Shown one piece after another: positions 60,279-64,000 of a DNA stretch of 64,000 nucleotides (position 1 is the first letter of the stretch; each line of letters opens with the position of its first letter). Where the stretch lies: positions 62,001 to 126,000 of the forward strand of contig JABSSW010000039.1 of NCBI GenBank assembly GCA_018902385.1, written 5' to 3'. Below the pieces are notes generated by a model. It did no database searches and was not told where the DNA came from. It was given only the letters and a program-made list of their open reading frames with translations. The stretch comes from Physcia stellaris. Taxonomy: Eukaryota; Ascomycota; Lecanoromycetes; Caliciales; Physciaceae. Both the position numbers and the translations under genes were made by a program.

Positions 60279-62189
60279 TCATTCAGAAACAGCCTGTACT
60301 GCGTGAGGGGTGATTTCTTCATCGTCCAACCGAGCTATCCATATACCGCTTTGGCCGTATATCACGGGAAAGGCGTCAACATGACTCCCAGCCTTTATGT
60401 GCTTGCATACGTAGTCGCACGCCGATATTGTTTGAAATTCTGCATACTTTGAATTGATGGGTCTCGTTGCGTTTGATAATGTCCTATTCTCTCGTGCTAT
60501 CAGCTCGCCGCCGACACGCTCGTTAGTCAGTATGCGCAGCCATGCTCTCGAGGACCATGCCCAACGGTGGTGGCCTCTCTGTAACAGCATGATCAAGATA
60601 GCTAGTCGTGTCACGAAATTGTAGCACGTTCCTCTGCCTGACCATGAGGAATCGTAGTCCACTGGAGCACTCATTTCTTTGCGCCACGTAAGGTAGCCCA
60701 TGCGTTGCTCGATTGCGAACCAGACGAAAGAAGTCACCCATACTGCGACGATGGTCGTGACCAAAAAGACCCAGATTGGTTGGCCGTTTCGATTGAGCTG
60801 CTGGATGTTCATGCCGAAAATAGAAGTGGCCAGGTTCAAAGGCACGTAAACAAAAGCAAGGATGGTGACTGTTTACAAATCAGTCCACTGTCCAAAGTCC
60901 CAAAACCGGGTCTTACCAATCTTGACTACAAATGGACCAAATAGTTAGCATAAACCTGATTTCTCTGAGAGACGAACTATACCTCTCTGAGACTCTTCAA
61001 TCTGCAAATTAGCTAATTGGATAGATTTCTTGGATTCCTGCAGAGCAAGGCTACTGACACGTAGCTGAAGCCAATCCCGAATTTGAAGTTCAAGATTCCG
61101 AGCATCTTCAAGACATTCATTGGCTTCCTCACAAATCACGGAGAATGCTTCGCAAGATTTGACATCCCTGATTCCTTGCGTCCTAAGGAACCTCAAGAAA
61201 TCATTTTTGCAGCGTTCATAATGTCGGATCCAGCGCCCAAGTCTGAATCGAACCTGCTCTATCTGCTGCTCACGATCTTCTTGTGCATTCTTCCATATAT
61301 TGAACTGGTAGCCCATGTTCTCCCTTGAAGAAGTACCAAAGCGAATCTTGTACTCGTTATCCGCTTCCCACCAAGCTCTTCTCAAGCGTTCAACGCACAT
61401 CTCTAAGATCGGAAGTAAAGAGTAAACCAAAGCCGCGTCGAAGTCTAGGGATTTTACTTGATAAATTTTAACGTTGACACGAAAAAATCGCTCAAAAATC
61501 CATGGCCATTGGTATTTCGCGAGGCCCTGGGGCCTCACTGTAGAAGGCTGAGCAAATGCGAATGGACCTGTCTGAGCTGACGGTAGAAGACCTTTGTAGG
61601 AGTCAGGATTGGCTGGATGACCCAGAATCAAAAGCAATGGTGGGCAGCCTGGGGATTTTGGTAAGTAGTTCCTCGCCAATATAACTGCCGTACCACCAAT
61701 GACTCCATGGCTTGCTCTTAACGGGACCTCAGCAGAAAACTCATGAGGGGCGTGGTTCGCCGCCAGATATGCTTTGAAGAAGTCCGGTGTGATCCTTAGA
61801 CCAAGTCCAATGACGTTAATTAGACCCATGGGTAGTTTTTGCTCCATACTTTTCGGCTCAATCAAGAGCACACGGAGAAGAGCATTTGGTGAAGGATTCC
61901 GAATGGCTAAGAGTATCTCCGTAAAGTGCACTGATTGGCCCTCCAATCTCACATCGAGCGTTTTGGATAAAGATGCAGTCTCGTCTATCTCGAACAGCCG
62001 ACAGTCGCCGTTGAAGCATCGTGCCCTTGTACCACTATTGTCAATATATTTCATAAGCTGTTTCTCGCCACCGCAATACTGGTTGAGATATTCTTCATAT
62101 GTATGGAAGCCTGTTTCTGCCCTGACATCGGTCCAGCACTGTTCGTCATCACATCTTTCTATCCGGTAAGACTCCAAAGAAATCGCCAT
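60279..62189 (-). CDS. CorA-like divalent-cation transporter, with 9-nt microexon
   Basis: Exons 62189-60983, 60925-60917 and 60868-60279 join in phase to 601 residues. The long N-terminal part is cytosolic and largely helical in its second half (QFNIWKNAQEDREQQIEQVR, LEDARNLELQIRDWLQLRVS). The first membrane helix (about 406-425) leads straight into the G-M-N signature at 424-426 (ATSIFGMNIQQLN), the hallmark of CorA/Mrs2/Alr channels. The second helix follows at about 437-458 (IWVFLVTTIVAVWVTSFVWF). A C-terminal tail of about 140 residues is longer than in bacterial CorA. The middle exon codes only about three residues (VKI), but without it helix 1 is out of frame. It probably resides in the plasma or vacuolar membrane as a homopentamer. 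Magnesium or related cation transport is inferred; many fungal members of this subfamily are uncharacterised. Confidence 0.85.
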
Positions 62190-64000
62190 CTTGGTGAAAT
62201 TTCAATTGTCCAATTGTCCTTAGGTAAGGATGGGAAAAATATCACCAAGCGCCACAGATAGCACTAAAATTTGTCGATATCGAAAAAGCTGCGGGGTTTT
62301 CGTCTATCTCTGCCAATCAATCCTAACATCGTTTTCAAAAAGGCATTTTGCAGCGAAGAGAGCGTATATGCTCAAGGAGTCAAGGTACTGGTCGTCCGAG
62401 GATCGGACGCAAATTCTGGCTCAGCCTCCGCCACCACAAAATCACAGCGCCAAAAACGCCAAGATTGACAGCTTCGCCGCAGCATTTTTTCACCACGATT
62501 TGATCAGCTCAACTGGCGCTGATCGTATGGAAGCTGCTAGTTTTTGGATTCTGATTCTTGATTCTCTGGCATTCGAGATCGCGAAATAAGACAAGAAAGA
62601 CCCGAGACGGGCCAAGGGGATCACTTGGTGTAAGCTTACACAGCACTGGCGTTTTTGTAGCAGCTGCTAATCTTGGTGGAGGACTAAAAACTTCACTAGC
62701 AACTTCGCCCGCTCTATCTTCTCACAAGTATTAACCACGCCACGATTGACAATTGTGCTTACATTCCAGGCTAGGTTTTAGTTTTGGATGTGATCTGAAA
62801 GACTCTCCTCAACACTAACCCATTGGTCCAGTAGTACACGGAATACGGTCCTCAATCCAACAAGAATTTCTCAGGGCCTAGAGGCGTGAGGGCTTCCTGT
62901 CACAATGACTACCACGCTCGAGCCATGCCAATCTCAATATCCCTTCCCCATATCCTTAAAGTCGGCAACTCCGCTCTCACACCAATGACGCCAGAATTTC
63001 TGCCCCTAGAGTTACCAGGCACTCAATCGCTCACTTTAATAGGCGTGACTGACTCCACAATCTCTTTTTGATTCCATCAAGTATCACCCCAGTAGTCTCT
63101 CGTCCTCTCACTAAGAAGTTCTCCCGTTGGAGAGGCAGAGACCGTTTATCCAAAAGGGGGTGATTGCGCAGCTTGAAATTTGCGTTGGCCCATTCCACAC
63201 ACTGTAAGATTGCCGGCATTAGCATAGTAAACCGGTTCACGAGCTGCAATAAGATGGCATTGGGGCAGGATTGTGATGGAAAAATTGATGTACCTGAAAA
63301 GCGCGCCCGGGACGAAAGATCGAAAGAGCTGTGAAGAAGAATCTTGTTGAATAGAGAAGGGATAAATGGGAAGCTCGCTAGATCGAGTAAACCTTGATAA
63401 GGTGCAATTTCTCGGGAGGTACGTTATACTGGGATTCGAAGCAGCAGCCATAAGGAGACACCGTAGAGTATGCTGAGGCAGAAAAGGATAATGTGAATTG
63501 GCAGAATGTTGGGAAAGGAAGTCATGAGTGGGATAGTGAGTGAGATGGGCATGGTGATGGCGATTGGAATGTGTTGGAGGGAAATGTTGTTGGAGATGAC
63601 CACGGAGAGCCATATACATACATTATTATACAGCAGGATTGACCAAGGAGTTTGAGCTGCCAAAGAGTCCGCACTTGCAAGGTTATGACAGAGCGGTGTA
63701 TTGCGTATCCCATGGCCTTTTGCTGAAAGGTGTGATACGATTACTCGACTAGGATCGGAGTCAGTGCCGTTTTCGTGTCATCATCAAGTGTTTTGGGCCG
63801 AGAAGGAGTACGCGTTTTGACGCAATAGTAGACGAATCGTCAGGCGCAGCTTGTATGTGTCTTGGCACCTTGTTGCGAAGTTCGCAACAAGCTCCGATCG
63901 CAACTTTGAAGACTCGGAAGATCAGCCAGCAGTGCATCAAAATATGCAACAACCTGGTTTGATAAGCTGACATGAGGTTAACAGCTGCTTGCTGATCCTG
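62190..64000. other. Right-hand intergenic region, one weak membrane-protein candidate
   Basis: No firm gene. On the minus strand 63663-63424 a 79-codon frame is strongly hydrophobic (PISLTIPLMTSFPNILPIHI, then IILFCLSILYGVSLWLLLRI), with a possible upstream start at 63713. It could be an exon of a small membrane protein or a chance frame; another frame over the same DNA is 157 codons long. Plus frames at 62230-62589 and 62886-63071 show no domain. The far right may continue into a gene beyond the window. Confidence 0.35.

Noticed and set aside
1-64000. CRISPR arrays, rRNA genes, bacterial operons
   Set aside because: None present; the window is nuclear fungal DNA.

Overview
The window reads as nuclear DNA of a filamentous ascomycete (Pezizomycotina). 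The evidence is: many 45-100 bp introns with GT..AG ends and CTAAC/CTAAT-like branch sites; a sedolisin peptidase, two Zn2Cys6 proteins and a 'MDPISIL'-type N-terminus on a long ankyrin protein; fungal-type Mss51 and Rse1; and a ~21 kb AT-rich, stop-riddled block that looks like RIP-mutated repeats. The class cannot be fixed from sequence alone. All gene models below were spliced by hand, and phases were checked across each junction.

Layout. 1-17 kb, gene-rich: secreted sedolisin peptidase (+), ankyrin-repeat protein with a helo-like N-terminus (+), glycosylated multi-pass membrane protein (+), LSm7 (-) and, divergent from it, a Zn2Cys6 protein (+). 17.1-38.8 kb, AT-rich block: bracketed by two diverged direct copies of a ~130 bp repeat. 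It holds relics only: a GIY-YIG-like fragment, two separate parts of SNF2-type ATPases, and a clear pair of nested TIR DNA elements (the inner one with a perfect 8-bp target duplication). 38.9-64 kb, gene-rich: Zn2Cys6 transcription factor (-), conserved small protein with a presequence-like leader (-), tRNA-Thr(UGU), mss51 (-) divergent from rse1 (+), a GT8-like glycosyltransferase (-), a small secreted protein (+), a large cysteine-rich secreted protein (+), two tRNA-Asp(GUC), a short coiled-coil protein (-) and a CorA-like transporter (-).

The genes do not form one pathway. Two belong to RNA processing (LSm7 in the U6/decay Lsm rings, Rse1 in SF3b), one to mitochondrial translation (Mss51), two to regulation (Zn2Cys6), and several to the secretory system or cell surface. 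The most consequential cross-gene observation is that five protein genes each need one extra base in or next to a short homopolymer to restore an obviously coding continuation, and a sixth has a different indel. This points to indel errors in the assembly, or to a strain-specific set of lesions, and any reader should correct for it before trusting C-termini. No intact mobile-element recombinase, CRISPR array, rRNA or biosynthetic cluster was seen.
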